From Acidobacteriota bacterium (lineage in GTDB: Bacteria > Acidobacteriota > Terriglobia > Terriglobales > Acidobacteriaceae): DNA of 19,757 bases. The notes under the pieces were generated by a model, which did no database searches, was not told the DNA's origin, and saw only the letters and a list, made by a program, of their open reading frames with translations. The stretch is taken from NCBI GenBank assembly GCA_021802085.1, contig JAKAAZ010000043.1, forward strand, positions 1-19,757, in the 5' to 3' direction. Shown here in pieces: positions 12,982 to 19,757 of the stretch. Every line of letters begins with the position of its first letter. The stretch's first letter is position 1. Position numbers and translations under genes: made by a program.

Positions 12982-13078
12982 TCCGGAGGGAATGGTTTGT
13001 GCTTGGTGCGAATTAACTTCAACTCAAAATCGCGATGCGCTCCCCAGGTTTTCCGGCTTCGCCTGAGAGCGTTCCTGG

Positions 13079-15229
13079 CTAGCCCTGGGCACAGATCCGG
13101 CAAATCTCCTCGCCAAATTTCTCCGCCTTGGCCGCCCCGATTCCGCTCACGCAGAGCAGTTCTTCCCGCGTGATCGGCCGCTCCTGCGCGATGGCCCGTA
13201 TTGTTTGATTGCCGAGAATGCAGAACGCCGGGACGCCGTGTTTTCTGGCCTGCGACAGCCGCCACGTGCGCAGTTTTTCCTCGATCGCCGCGGCATGCGC
13301 GGGCATCTCGCTCGTGTCCGGCTGCTGCGAGAGGGTCGACTTGCTTTTGGAAGCCGCGGCGGTCGCGCTCCGCTTTGACCCACTCTTCTTGCGCGCCGGA
13401 ACAGCCTGCTCAAGGTTCTCGGGCAGAACAAAGTCCAGCGGATCGTTCGTCGGAAGTTCTTCTCCTTCGCGTGTTAGGCTCGCCTTCCGGTACGCGATGC
13501 TGCGATCATCCTTCTCAAAGGTCAATTCTTCCAGTCGGATCAGCCCCGCGCTGGCCAATGCCCGCAGCAGATTCTCGAACGCGTCGCGTGAAACCTCTTC
13601 CCGCGGAAACATGTCCTTGTGCAGTCTGCCAGTGGAACCGGCCGAACTTTTTTTCAGCAATTGAAGAACGGAGCGAGCGGTCTGTCGTTCAGTTTCCGTT
13701 GGAGCCCGGAACCGTTTGGCAATGCACGCATCGGGGGCGCAGACATCGCAGTGCCCGCACGCGCGCCGTGCGTCCGCGACATCTCCGAAGTGGCGAATCA
13801 GAGACGCCATACGACACTGGCTGGATTCGGCGTACTGCATCGCCAGGTCCAGTTGTGTTTTCTTGCGCTGCGACTCGGCGGCATAGGACTCGCGCCACCC
13901 GCGAGTTCCTTGCATCGCATTCTCCTCAAAGTCCATAATTCCCCCGCCGTGGATCGCCAGCTTTTCGAGGGCCTTGTCGAACAGCTCGGAATCCATGCGC
14001 AGCTTGCCGCGAACCTCTTCCTTGTGCAGCGGCGCTTGTCCCAGGTGGCGATAGACCCGATCCAATACGTCGACTGGGGGATAATCGCGCTCGAAGAAAA
14101 ACTCATGCGTCTTGCGGTCCGCATACGAGTAGAGCAGCACCGCGCGACTGGGCAGTCCATCGCGACCCGCGCGCCCAATCTCCTGGTAATAGGCCTCGAC
14201 GCTGCCGGGGAGTGCAGTGTGAATCACGGTGCGCACGTTCGCCTTGTCGATTCCCATTCCGAACGCAACGGTCGCCACCACCGCCTCCAGCCGCCCTTGC
14301 TGGAATTTCAATTGCACATTGTCCCGATGTTGCGGGTCGAGTCCCGCATGATACGCAGCGGCCGGGAACATCGAGGAAAGCTTCTCCGCCAGCGCTTCCG
14401 CCTGCTTGCGGGTGGGAGCGTACACAATGGCGGGACGCCGCGCGTTCTGGTCGAGCAGCCTGGCGACAAAGTCCGCGCGCAGCGAAGGCGCCATCTCCAC
14501 CACTTCGATGCCGAGATTTTCACGGCGAAACCCATAGACAAATCTGGAGGTATCGGCCATGCCCAGCTGCGCCGTGATGTCATCCTGCACGCGGGAGGTT
14601 GCGGTCGCAGTCAGAGCGATGACCGGGGCCGGCCGCAGCGCTGGCACAAACTGCCCCAGCATGCGGTAATCCGGACGGAAATCATGGCCCCATTGCGAGA
14701 TGCAGTGGGCCTCATCGATCGCGATTAAAGACGGCTTGCGTTTCGCCAGCATCTCGATAAAACCCGGGACCCGCAGCCGCTCTGGAGCGATGAATAAAAA
14801 CTGGAGATTTCCGGCCAGATACTCGGCGCACGCCTGGCGAGAAACAGCGCGCTCCAGACCGGAGTGAATGCGCGCAACCGAAAACCCAAGGGAGTTCAGC
14901 TTCGCGACCTGGTCCTCCATCAGCGCGATCAGCGGGCTGATGACCAAGGTCGTGCCGCCGCGCGCAATTCCCGGCAGTTGGAAGCAGAGGGACTTACCCG
15001 CCCCTGTCGGCATGACCAGCAGGACGTCTTTGCCCTCGATGGCGGCGCGGCAGACGGCCTCCTGGTTGACGCGGAAAGAAGAGAAACCGAAGGCGCGCTG
15101 CAGCAGATGAACAAGCGTTTCGCCGGATTGAGCGGAGATCGTCGCCACAATGGAAGAGGAATGAACGGCCTGGAGCAAAATGGTCCGCGGGGGACGCTCA
15201 CCCTGGTCAGTATACGTTGACAAAATCAC
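13079..15229 (-). CDS. recQ: ATP-dependent DNA helicase RecQ
   Basis: A 716-residue 3'-5' superfamily-2 helicase for recombination and fork repair. Visible parts are the Gln-containing motif 0 (FGFSSFRVNQEAVCRAAIEG), Walker A MPTGAGKS (73-80), DEAH (172-175, IDEAHCISQWGHDFRP), TATAT (207-211), motif V/VI AFGMGIDK and QEIGRAGRDG, the RecQ zinc cysteines C472, C491, C494 and C497, a winged helix, and a C-terminal HRDC domain (residues about 645-716). A Lys/Ser/Ala-rich linker (about 605-635) precedes HRDC. The GTG at 15229 is the most upstream start, but it lacks a Shine-Dalgarno and the first 35 residues are unconserved. A TATACT (minus strand, 15214-15209) lies within that segment, so the true start may be later, for example GTG at codon 28. 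It begins 12 nt after the aminotransferase stop. Confidence 0.95.
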   Translation of the reverse strand: MILSTYTDQGERPPRTILLQAVHSSSIVATISAQSGETLVHLLQRAFGFSSFRVNQEAVCRAAIEGKDVLLVMPTGAGKSLCFQLPGIARGGTTLVISPLIALMEDQVAKLNSLGFSVARIHSGLERAVSRQACAEYLAGNLQFLFIAPERLRVPGFIEMLAKRKPSLIAIDEAHCISQWGHDFRPDYRMLGQFVPALRPAPVIALTATATSRVQDDITAQLGMADTSRFVYGFRRENLGIEVVEMAPSLRADFVARLLDQNARRPAIVYAPTRKQAEALAEKLSSMFPAAAYHAGLDPQHRDNVQLKFQQGRLEAVVATVAFGMGIDKANVRTVIHTALPGSVEAYYQEIGRAGRDGLPSRAVLLYSYADRKTHEFFFERDYPPVDVLDRVYRHLGQAPLHKEEVRGKLRMDSELFDKALEKLAIHGGGIMDFEENAMQGTRGWRESYAAESQRKKTQLDLAMQYAESSQCRMASLIRHFGDVADARRACGHCDVCAPDACIAKRFRAPTETERQTARSVLQLLKKSSAGSTGRLHKDMFPREEVSRDAFENLLRALASAGLIRLEELTFEKDDRSIAYRKASLTREGEELPTNDPLDFVLPENLEQAVPARKKSGSKRSATAAASKSKSTLSQQPDTSEMPAHAAAIEEKLRTWRLSQARKHGVPAFCILGNQTIRAIAQERPITREELLCVSGIGAAKAEKFGEEICRICAQG

Positions 15230-15241
15230 GCTCGAAACGGA

Positions 15242-16378
15242 TCAACTAAGGAAGGCGGCGATGGCGGCGACGACACGCTCTTGTTCTTCCTGCGTTAGTT
15301 CAGGAAAGATAGGCAGCGCCAGAACTTCTTTGGCGGCGCGCTCGCTCTCTGGAAATGCGCCTTCCGCATAACCGAGGTTTTGGAAGCATTGCTGCAGATG
15401 CAGGGGCAGCGGGTAGTAGATCTCGGAACCGATGCCGCGTTCGGCGAGAAAGGCTCGCAAAGCATCGCGGCGCGGGGCACGGATGACATATTGATGAAAG
15501 ACGTGCGTTCCGCGCGGATCGACATACGGCAGCACGACGCCATGGCTCGGATAGACGGCTGCCTCCACCAGGCCTTGCTGCTGAAATAGATCGGCATAGG
15601 TCCTCGCCCGCTCCTGGCGCTGCTGGTTCCAGCGTTCGATGTAGCGCAGCTTGACCAGCAGCACGGCGGCTTGCAGCGTATCCAGTCGGCTGTTCCAGCC
15701 GATTTCCTCGTGGAAATACCGCTCGCGCATGCCGTGAGCACGCATCATGCGCGCCCGGTCGGCGAAATGCGCGTTGCCCGTGGTAACTAGTCCCGCGTCC
15801 CCGCAGGCGCTCAGGTTTTTTGTGGGATAGAAGCTGAAGGTGGCCAAGTCTCCCAGACTGCCGGCGGGGCGATTGTTCCACTTGGCGCCGAAGGCCTGGG
15901 CTGCGTCTTCAACGAGGAGAACCTCGAATTCTTTCTTCAACTGGGCGAACGCGTCCCAGTCCGCGCATTGCCCGTACAAATGGACCGGAAGAATCGCCCG
16001 CACTCGGCTGCGTTTGGGCAGGCCAACCAGCGTCGCCGCCGCCTGCGTCGGGTCCAGATTGTAAGTTTTTGGGTCGATGTCGGCCAGCAAGGGCCGCGCC
16101 CCGGTCCGCACAATGGAACTGACCGTGGAGAAAAAGGTGAAGGGAGTGGTGAGGACCGTGTCGCCCGGGCCGATTTCAGCGGCAGCCATCGCCAGCCACA
16201 AGGCGTCGGTGCCGGAAGCGCATCCGATGCCATGAGCTACCCTGCAGAGAGAAGCGACGGCGGCTTCGAACTGCTGCACTTCTTCGCCCAGAATGAAGTG
16301 CTGGCCGGTGCAGACTCGCTCTATCGCAGCCAGAATTTCCACGCTGATTTGCTCATACTGGCGTGAAAAGTCGAGCAT
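15242..16378 (-). CDS. DegT/DnrJ/EryC1/StrS-family PLP-dependent aminotransferase
   Basis: A 378-residue fold-type I aminotransferase, usually acting on keto-sugar nucleotides to make amino sugars for surface polysaccharides or glycoconjugates. Signatures are LDFSRQYEQI at the start, CASGTDALWLAM, TPFTFFSTVSSI, VEDAAQAFGA (the cofactor-binding Asp), SFYPTKNLSACGDAG with the PLP Lys (residue 187), GWNSRLDTLQAAVL and the C-terminal IYYPLPLHLQQCF. I use ATG 16378 because family members start just before the DF..QY motif and GGGGG lies 4 nt upstream; a GTG at 16438 would add 20 residues of low-complexity sequence. No sugar-nucleotide or glycosyltransferase genes are nearby, so the substrate is unknown. 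recQ follows after 12 nt, probably co-transcribed without functional relation. Confidence 0.92.
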   Translation of the reverse strand: MLDFSRQYEQISVEILAAIERVCTGQHFILGEEVQQFEAAVASLCRVAHGIGCASGTDALWLAMAAAEIGPGDTVLTTPFTFFSTVSSIVRTGARPLLADIDPKTYNLDPTQAAATLVGLPKRSRVRAILPVHLYGQCADWDAFAQLKKEFEVLLVEDAAQAFGAKWNNRPAGSLGDLATFSFYPTKNLSACGDAGLVTTGNAHFADRARMMRAHGMRERYFHEEIGWNSRLDTLQAAVLLVKLRYIERWNQQRQERARTYADLFQQQGLVEAAVYPSHGVVLPYVDPRGTHVFHQYVIRAPRRDALRAFLAERGIGSEIYYPLPLHLQQCFQNLGYAEGAFPESERAAKEVLALPIFPELTQEEQERVVAAIAAFLS

Positions 16379-16438
16379 TGGAACCCCCGTCGAGGGTGCT
16401 GGGACGGCAGCAGCGGCGGAAATCGGGTGAGACGGCAC

Positions 16439-16827
16439 ATTTCATGCTAGCACCGTCCAGATTTGGGGCGTTCCGTTGGGGCTGCCGGTCCGCTCCGGAG
16501 GCACTTTCCGGTACAGATGGAAGGGTAATTTCAGCACGGAGCGTCAAATTCCGGCGGACGCCGTCTAATGAAAAGCGCCCGACTTCGTGGGCTCGTGAAA
16601 CGTCCATGACGATCCATGCATCCAAAGTGCAAGCCATGTATTGCGCGGTATTCGACTCGGTTCTGGCGATATTGCGAAATTTCGTAGACAATACTGGCAC
16701 GGTATAGTAGTGCCTGCTTTGGGGCAGAACGAACCGGTATGGCTGTAGAACTTCAAGTTGGGCGTTTGACCGTCCGCTTTGCGCAGTACGCTTTGCACAA
16801 CTAGTTGGTACGGCAAGGAGATGAAAA
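16439..16827 (+). promoter_or_regulatory. Divergent aminotransferase/hfq intergenic region with candidate hfq promoter
   Basis: No gene is supported in these 389 bases. A good -10, TATAGT at 16703-16708, lies inside a short inverted repeat (GGCAC 16696-16700, GTGCC 16710-16714) with only a weak -35 upstream; it would give an hfq leader of roughly 110 nt. A second weak possibility is TTGACC at 16766-16771 with TACGCT at 16787-16792 (15-bp spacing). The hfq ribosome-binding site AAGGAG is at 16815-16820. Confidence 0.35.
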
Positions 16828-17193
16828 ATGGAAAGCAAGACAGCACAGAATATTCAGGACACCTTTTTGAATACAGTCCGTAAAGACAAATCCCAGATCA
16901 CTGTTTACCTTGTAAGCGGCGTGAAATTGACGGGACGCATACGGTCCTTTGATAAATATTCCGTTCTGCTGGAAAACAACAATCAGGAGCAGCTCATCTT
17001 CAAGCATGCCATTTCCACTGTCGTCAGTGGCAAGCCGGTTCTGATGGTTGAACATCGCCATGGGCCAGTCGGCACGCAAACCGCCGGACCCGCTCCCACA
17101 GGGACCATAGGCACGGGGCACGGTCCTGCAGCCGCAGGGTCGGGAGTGGCCAGCGCTCCGGCGCTGACTCCATCGAGCTTCAACGCTTCGTGA
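16828..17193 (+). CDS. hfq: RNA chaperone Hfq
   Basis: A 121-residue homohexameric Sm-like protein that binds small RNAs and mRNAs and promotes their pairing. The N-terminus has NIQDTFLNTVRKDKSQITVYLVSGVKLTGRIRSFDKYSVLLE (Sm1, residues about 8-50) with Q10 and D11 of the proximal RNA face. Sm2 is LIFKHAISTV (56-65), with K59 and H60 equivalent to E. coli Lys56-His57. The core ends near residue 77. A 44-residue Gly/Ala/Pro/Thr-rich tail follows that is disordered-looking and lacks the acidic tip of the E. coli protein. The start is fixed by a strong AAGGAG (16815-16820) 7 nt before the ATG. hflX follows at 61 nt, the same order as in many proteobacteria. Confidence 0.96.
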   Translation: MESKTAQNIQDTFLNTVRKDKSQITVYLVSGVKLTGRIRSFDKYSVLLENNNQEQLIFKHAISTVVSGKPVLMVEHRHGPVGTQTAGPAPTGTIGTGHGPAAAGSGVASAPALTPSSFNAS

Positions 17194-17254
17194 CACCCCT
17201 TGCCCAGGTTGCCATGAACGCGACCGCAGGTGGGTACGACGGCAAGATGGTTGA

Positions 17255-18688
17255 ATGATCGAATCGTTTGACTCTCAGCGAGCGAAGGAAAACATCCACG
17301 ACGGCGATCGCGGGGAACGGACGCTGATTATCGTCTGCGAGTTTACCGGGAAAAAATATCGCCAGCATCTTACCGAGTCGGCCCGCCAGGCCAGGGGCGC
17401 GCTACGCGCGATCCGTGACCAGGAGTCCTCCGGGGACGCCGGGTCCGCACTGTCTGGGCACACACCAGACGATTCGGGAACATCTGCTGAGCAGCTTTCC
17501 ACGCCTCAAATTTCCGCGGAAGCGGCCGAGTGCCGCGAGCTGGCTGTCAGCGCGGGAGCGAACGTGCTGGATGTCATCGTGCAGCGGCGCGATCATCCCG
17601 ATCCCGCCACGCTGGTGGGCAAAGGCAAGCTGGAGGAGATTGGAGCCCGTGCCCAGGCCAGCCGCGCGGATTTGATCGTCTTCGAGCAGAATCTGTCGCC
17701 CTCCCAGCTGCGCGAACTGGAGCAGGCGCTTCCGTGCCGCGTGATCGACCGCACGCAATTGATCCTGGATATTTTCGCTTCGCACGCGAGGACGCGGGAA
17801 GGCCAGTTGCAGGTGGAACTGGCCCAGTTGGAATATATGCTGCCGCGCCTGGCTGGTCGCGGCCGATCCATGTCCCAGTTAGGGGGCGGCATCGGCACCC
17901 GCGGACCGGGCGAAACGCAGATCGAGACCGACCGCCGAAAAATCGGCCGCAAGATTCAAGTCATTCGAACCCGCCTCGAAGCGGTCCGCAATATTCGCCG
18001 GCAACAACGCCAGCGGCGTTCTTCTGTTCCGGTGCCCACAGTGGCGCTGGTCGGCTACACCAATGCGGGCAAAAGCACGCTGTTCAATGCTCTCACGCAG
18101 GCCGCGCAGTTGGAATCCTCCCGGCTGTTTGCCACTCTCGATCCCAAGCTGCACCTGGTCACTCTGCCGTCGCGGCGACGGATTCTGCTCTCCGATACGG
18201 TGGGATTCATTCGCGCCCTGCCGCCCACGCTGGTCAAAGCGTTTCGCGCAACGCTGGAGGAAGTTCAAACCGCGGAGGTACTGATTCACGTTGTGGATGC
18301 CTCCAGTCCATCCCTCGATGTGCATCGCCAGGAGGTGGAAAAGATCCTGCGTGAACTGGAGGCCGATACCAAGCCTCGCATAGAGGTCATGAACAAAATC
18401 GACCTGTTGCCAGCGGAGGAGGGGGCGAAGAAAAATGGTGCGATTGCGGTTTCCGCCCGCGCCAAAACAGGGCTGGATGCGCTGTTGGCCGCGCTGGACG
18501 CGGCCCTCGATTCCGATCCGCTGGAGGTGCGGGAGATGGTCGTACCGCAGAGCGAGGGCGCCGTGCTGGCCGCGCTGGATGCTGGAGCCGTCGTTCAGGA
18601 GAGAACGTTCCACGGGGAAGACGCGCATCTTCGCGTGCAGGGGCCAGCTTCTTTACTGGGAAAATATCGCAGATACTGGCGGGGTTAA
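17255..18688 (+). CDS. hflX: GTPase HflX (ribosome-associated)
   Basis: A 477-residue translational GTPase that splits stalled or heat-damaged 70S ribosomes. The HflX N-terminal domain (residues about 94-200) shows ELAVSAGANVLDVIVQRR, TLVGKGKLEEI and VIDRTQLILDIFASHARTREG. The linker contains GGGIGTRGPGETQIETDRR (210-228), diagnostic for HflX. The G domain has G1 GYTNAGKST (267-275), G2 TLDP (294-297), G3 DTVGF (314-318) and G4 NKID (380-383), with a C-terminal domain ending LLGKYRRYWRG. The first 90 residues are a longer and poorly conserved extension rich in Ser/Asp. ATG 17255 lacks a strong Shine-Dalgarno, so a later start is possible. It is co-oriented with hfq and probably co-transcribed. 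Confidence 0.96.
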   Translation: MIESFDSQRAKENIHDGDRGERTLIIVCEFTGKKYRQHLTESARQARGALRAIRDQESSGDAGSALSGHTPDDSGTSAEQLSTPQISAEAAECRELAVSAGANVLDVIVQRRDHPDPATLVGKGKLEEIGARAQASRADLIVFEQNLSPSQLRELEQALPCRVIDRTQLILDIFASHARTREGQLQVELAQLEYMLPRLAGRGRSMSQLGGGIGTRGPGETQIETDRRKIGRKIQVIRTRLEAVRNIRRQQRQRRSSVPVPTVALVGYTNAGKSTLFNALTQAAQLESSRLFATLDPKLHLVTLPSRRRILLSDTVGFIRALPPTLVKAFRATLEEVQTAEVLIHVVDASSPSLDVHRQEVEKILRELEADTKPRIEVMNKIDLLPAEEGAKKNGAIAVSARAKTGLDALLAALDAALDSDPLEVREMVVPQSEGAVLAALDAGAVVQERTFHGEDAHLRVQGPASLLGKYRRYWRG

Positions 18689-18723
18689 CAACACGCAGGC
18701 TGGTTGTGCGGAAGGAAGAGCAG

Positions 18724-18765
18724 ACCGGATGCCCGAATGTAGGGCTACTATTCTGGGCATCCGGT
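18724..18765 (+). terminator. Hairpin after hflX, possible transcription end
   Basis: ACCGGATGCCC (18724-18734) and GGGCATCCGGT (18755-18765) form a perfect 11-bp stem with a 20-nt loop, 35 nt past the hflX stop. Only three T's overlap and follow the stem, so it is not a classic intrinsic terminator and could act with Rho or protect the 3' end. Confidence 0.45.
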
Positions 18766-19037
18766 TTGCCGGACCTAGGACCAGGTCCGAGGCTGTTATC
18801 TCCAGTGTAGGCCAACAGGACACGAAGTCAACAGATAGTTAGTTTGCCCGGATGAAATTATCCCTATTGAAACAGTGGCGGGGCGGGTTTCCTGTACGGA
18901 ACGGCCTTGGGCGAAGGTCACCCACTGGAACTGGAGAACGACGAATGCGGAATGCAACGCGAGCGGATAGAAATTCCTGTTGCCTCAACCAGATTGAAGC
19001 ACATTAACTTACTTGACTCACCACGTCGCGCCCGACG
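18766..19037. other. Intergenic stretch without recognised content
   Basis: Between the hairpin after hflX and the stop of the next minus-strand gene I see no supported reading frame, RNA or repeat. It is less GC-rich than the hflX side. Confidence 0.5.
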
Positions 19038-19544
19038 TTAAGGAATTGCGATCAGTAAGCCGCCGCTCATGCCGATGGACTCTTCATGGTCGCGCCCGAA
19101 ATCGTAGTCGTAGGTTGGCTCAAGGTACCAACCGAATTTCTGCTTCCCGGTGGACCAGAACATGAAATCCCCTGCAACTTCAGCGGCGATAGAGTTTGTG
19201 GTCGTGCCGTTTTGCCTCGTGTTTGCCCACTCCGGACCACCTCCGAACATGAACTCTGCTGTTTTAGACAGGGTCCAAGGCTTCTTGAATAGTAGGTCCG
19301 TGTCCCACTCAGTAGAGCTACGGGAGAAAAGAGGCGTGGTGCCTGCTTCAATCTCTAACCAGTTTTCAATCGGCGTCACTTCTACCGCGAAATCGGGGCC
19401 AAAGCTCGCGGCACCACCGTGGATGTTCCAGCTCGTCGCTCCGCCAATCTCAACAATTGCCACAGGGTCCTTCTCGGTCGATTGCGCGAAGGCGACCCCA
19501 AAAAACAAGGCGAACCATGCTGCAAAGACGAGCTTCTTGGACAT
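19038..19544 (-). CDS. Exported protein of unknown function, probable outer-membrane beta-barrel
   Basis: From ATG 19544 the product is 168 residues. It starts MSKKLVFAAWFALFFGVAFAQS, a clear Sec signal with cleavage after AFA. The mature part of about 148 residues alternates short amphipathic strands with turns (FAVEVTPIENWLEIEAGTTPLF, AEFMFGGGPEWANT, AAEVAGDFMFWSTG, KFGWYLEPTYDYDFG, IGMSGGLLIAIP), as in small outer-membrane beta-barrels; six to eight strands are plausible. No cysteines or catalytic motifs are seen in the mature part, and I do not recognise a named family with confidence. An in-frame ATG at 19580 would add 12 residues before the signal and is less likely. It stands alone, convergent with hflX. 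Confidence 0.7.
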   Translation of the reverse strand: MSKKLVFAAWFALFFGVAFAQSTEKDPVAIVEIGGATSWNIHGGAASFGPDFAVEVTPIENWLEIEAGTTPLFSRSSTEWDTDLLFKKPWTLSKTAEFMFGGGPEWANTRQNGTTTNSIAAEVAGDFMFWSTGKQKFGWYLEPTYDYDFGRDHEESIGMSGGLLIAIP

Positions 19545-19757
19545 GCCGCCACGATTGCACATCTGGGCTTGGTGAATCAAATAAATTGATGCCGAATTGA
19601 AGCGCGCTCGAAGCGGCTTTCCTTTGGAACTGTAGTCTTTTCCAATCGAAGGATGAGCCTGAAGGAAGCGAAGGGTAGGCGAAGCGGGTTTTGTCCTTTC
19701 GGGTTTTGAGATTGATTCATGCTAGCAGCCGGGGCGGAGGAAATGTGGGAATCGCTG

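Noticed and set aside
12982..13078. Terminator sought between the converging SH3 lipoprotein and recQ genes
   Set aside because: No stem of useful length followed by T's was found on either strand.
13201..14728. Long plus-strand open frames opposite recQ (for example 13619-14728)
   Set aside because: They are antisense to clear RecQ motifs, have Arg/Pro/His-rich composition, and show no family features; they are a consequence of high third-position GC.
92..19020. A 12-base match in inverted orientation, TGAGTCAAGTAA at 92-103 and TTACTTGACTCA at 19009-19020, considered as paired ends of a large element
   Set aside because: About twenty 12-base matches are expected by chance in a window this size, the flanks diverge at once, and no duplication is seen.

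Overview
The window looks like a chromosomal segment of an Acidobacteriota (Terriglobia-like) bacterium. The strongest pointer is a tandem NAD+-I ('nadA motif') riboswitch directly upstream of nadA, an RNA class known essentially from this phylum. The YVTN beta-propeller lipoprotein with a Ser-Gly linker, the DUF3863-type Tat protein and the hfq-hflX pair also fit. No rRNA, tRNA, CRISPR array or phage module was recognised.

Layout. 1-74 (-): start of a probable IS1595-type transposase cut by the window edge. 235-1695 (+): ethanolamine/amino-acid permease. 1876-2489 (-): ArsR-type regulator translationally coupled to a short SRPBCC/AHSA1 protein. 2675-4078 (-): Tat-exported DUF3863-like protein. 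4232-4660 (+): Coa1-like membrane protein. 4806-6538 (+): two-domain NAD+ riboswitch, nadA, DUF2203 protein. 6535-7570: a mobile-element patch in which two identical 130-bp palindromic MITE-like repeats in inverted orientation enclose a small Cys/His-rich gene, with a second MITE-like family abutting. 7606-10453 (+): peroxide and iron defence cluster of perR, DPSL thioferritin, [2Fe-2S] ferredoxin, ahpC and ahpD. 10520-12981 (+): two lipoproteins, a beta-propeller and an SH3 protein. 13079-16378 (-): DegT-family aminotransferase followed by recQ. 16828-18688 (+): hfq and hflX. 19038-19544 (-): exported outer-membrane-type protein.

How genes work together. The most coherent unit is 7606-10453. 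A PerR-like sensor with a Fur/PerR-type palindrome between its own -35 and -10 heads a same-strand series: a dodecameric ferritin-like DPSL that consumes Fe(II) and H2O2, a ferredoxin whose start codon overlaps the DPSL stop, a mycobacterial-type AhpC, and AhpD, which re-reduces AhpC. The ferredoxin placed between the thioferritin and the AhpCD pair is the most interesting possibly undescribed link, because it could be the electron donor for iron release or for the thioferritin cysteines. The nadA leader has two aptamer-like domains, and the second pairs with the ribosome-binding region, so it probably represses NAD synthesis at translation when NAD+ is plentiful.

Limits: all calls come from reading sequence and translations. 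Family names rest on recalled motifs, not on searches. Start codons are ambiguous for recQ, the DegT aminotransferase, the DUF3863 protein and the small gene inside the repeat patch.
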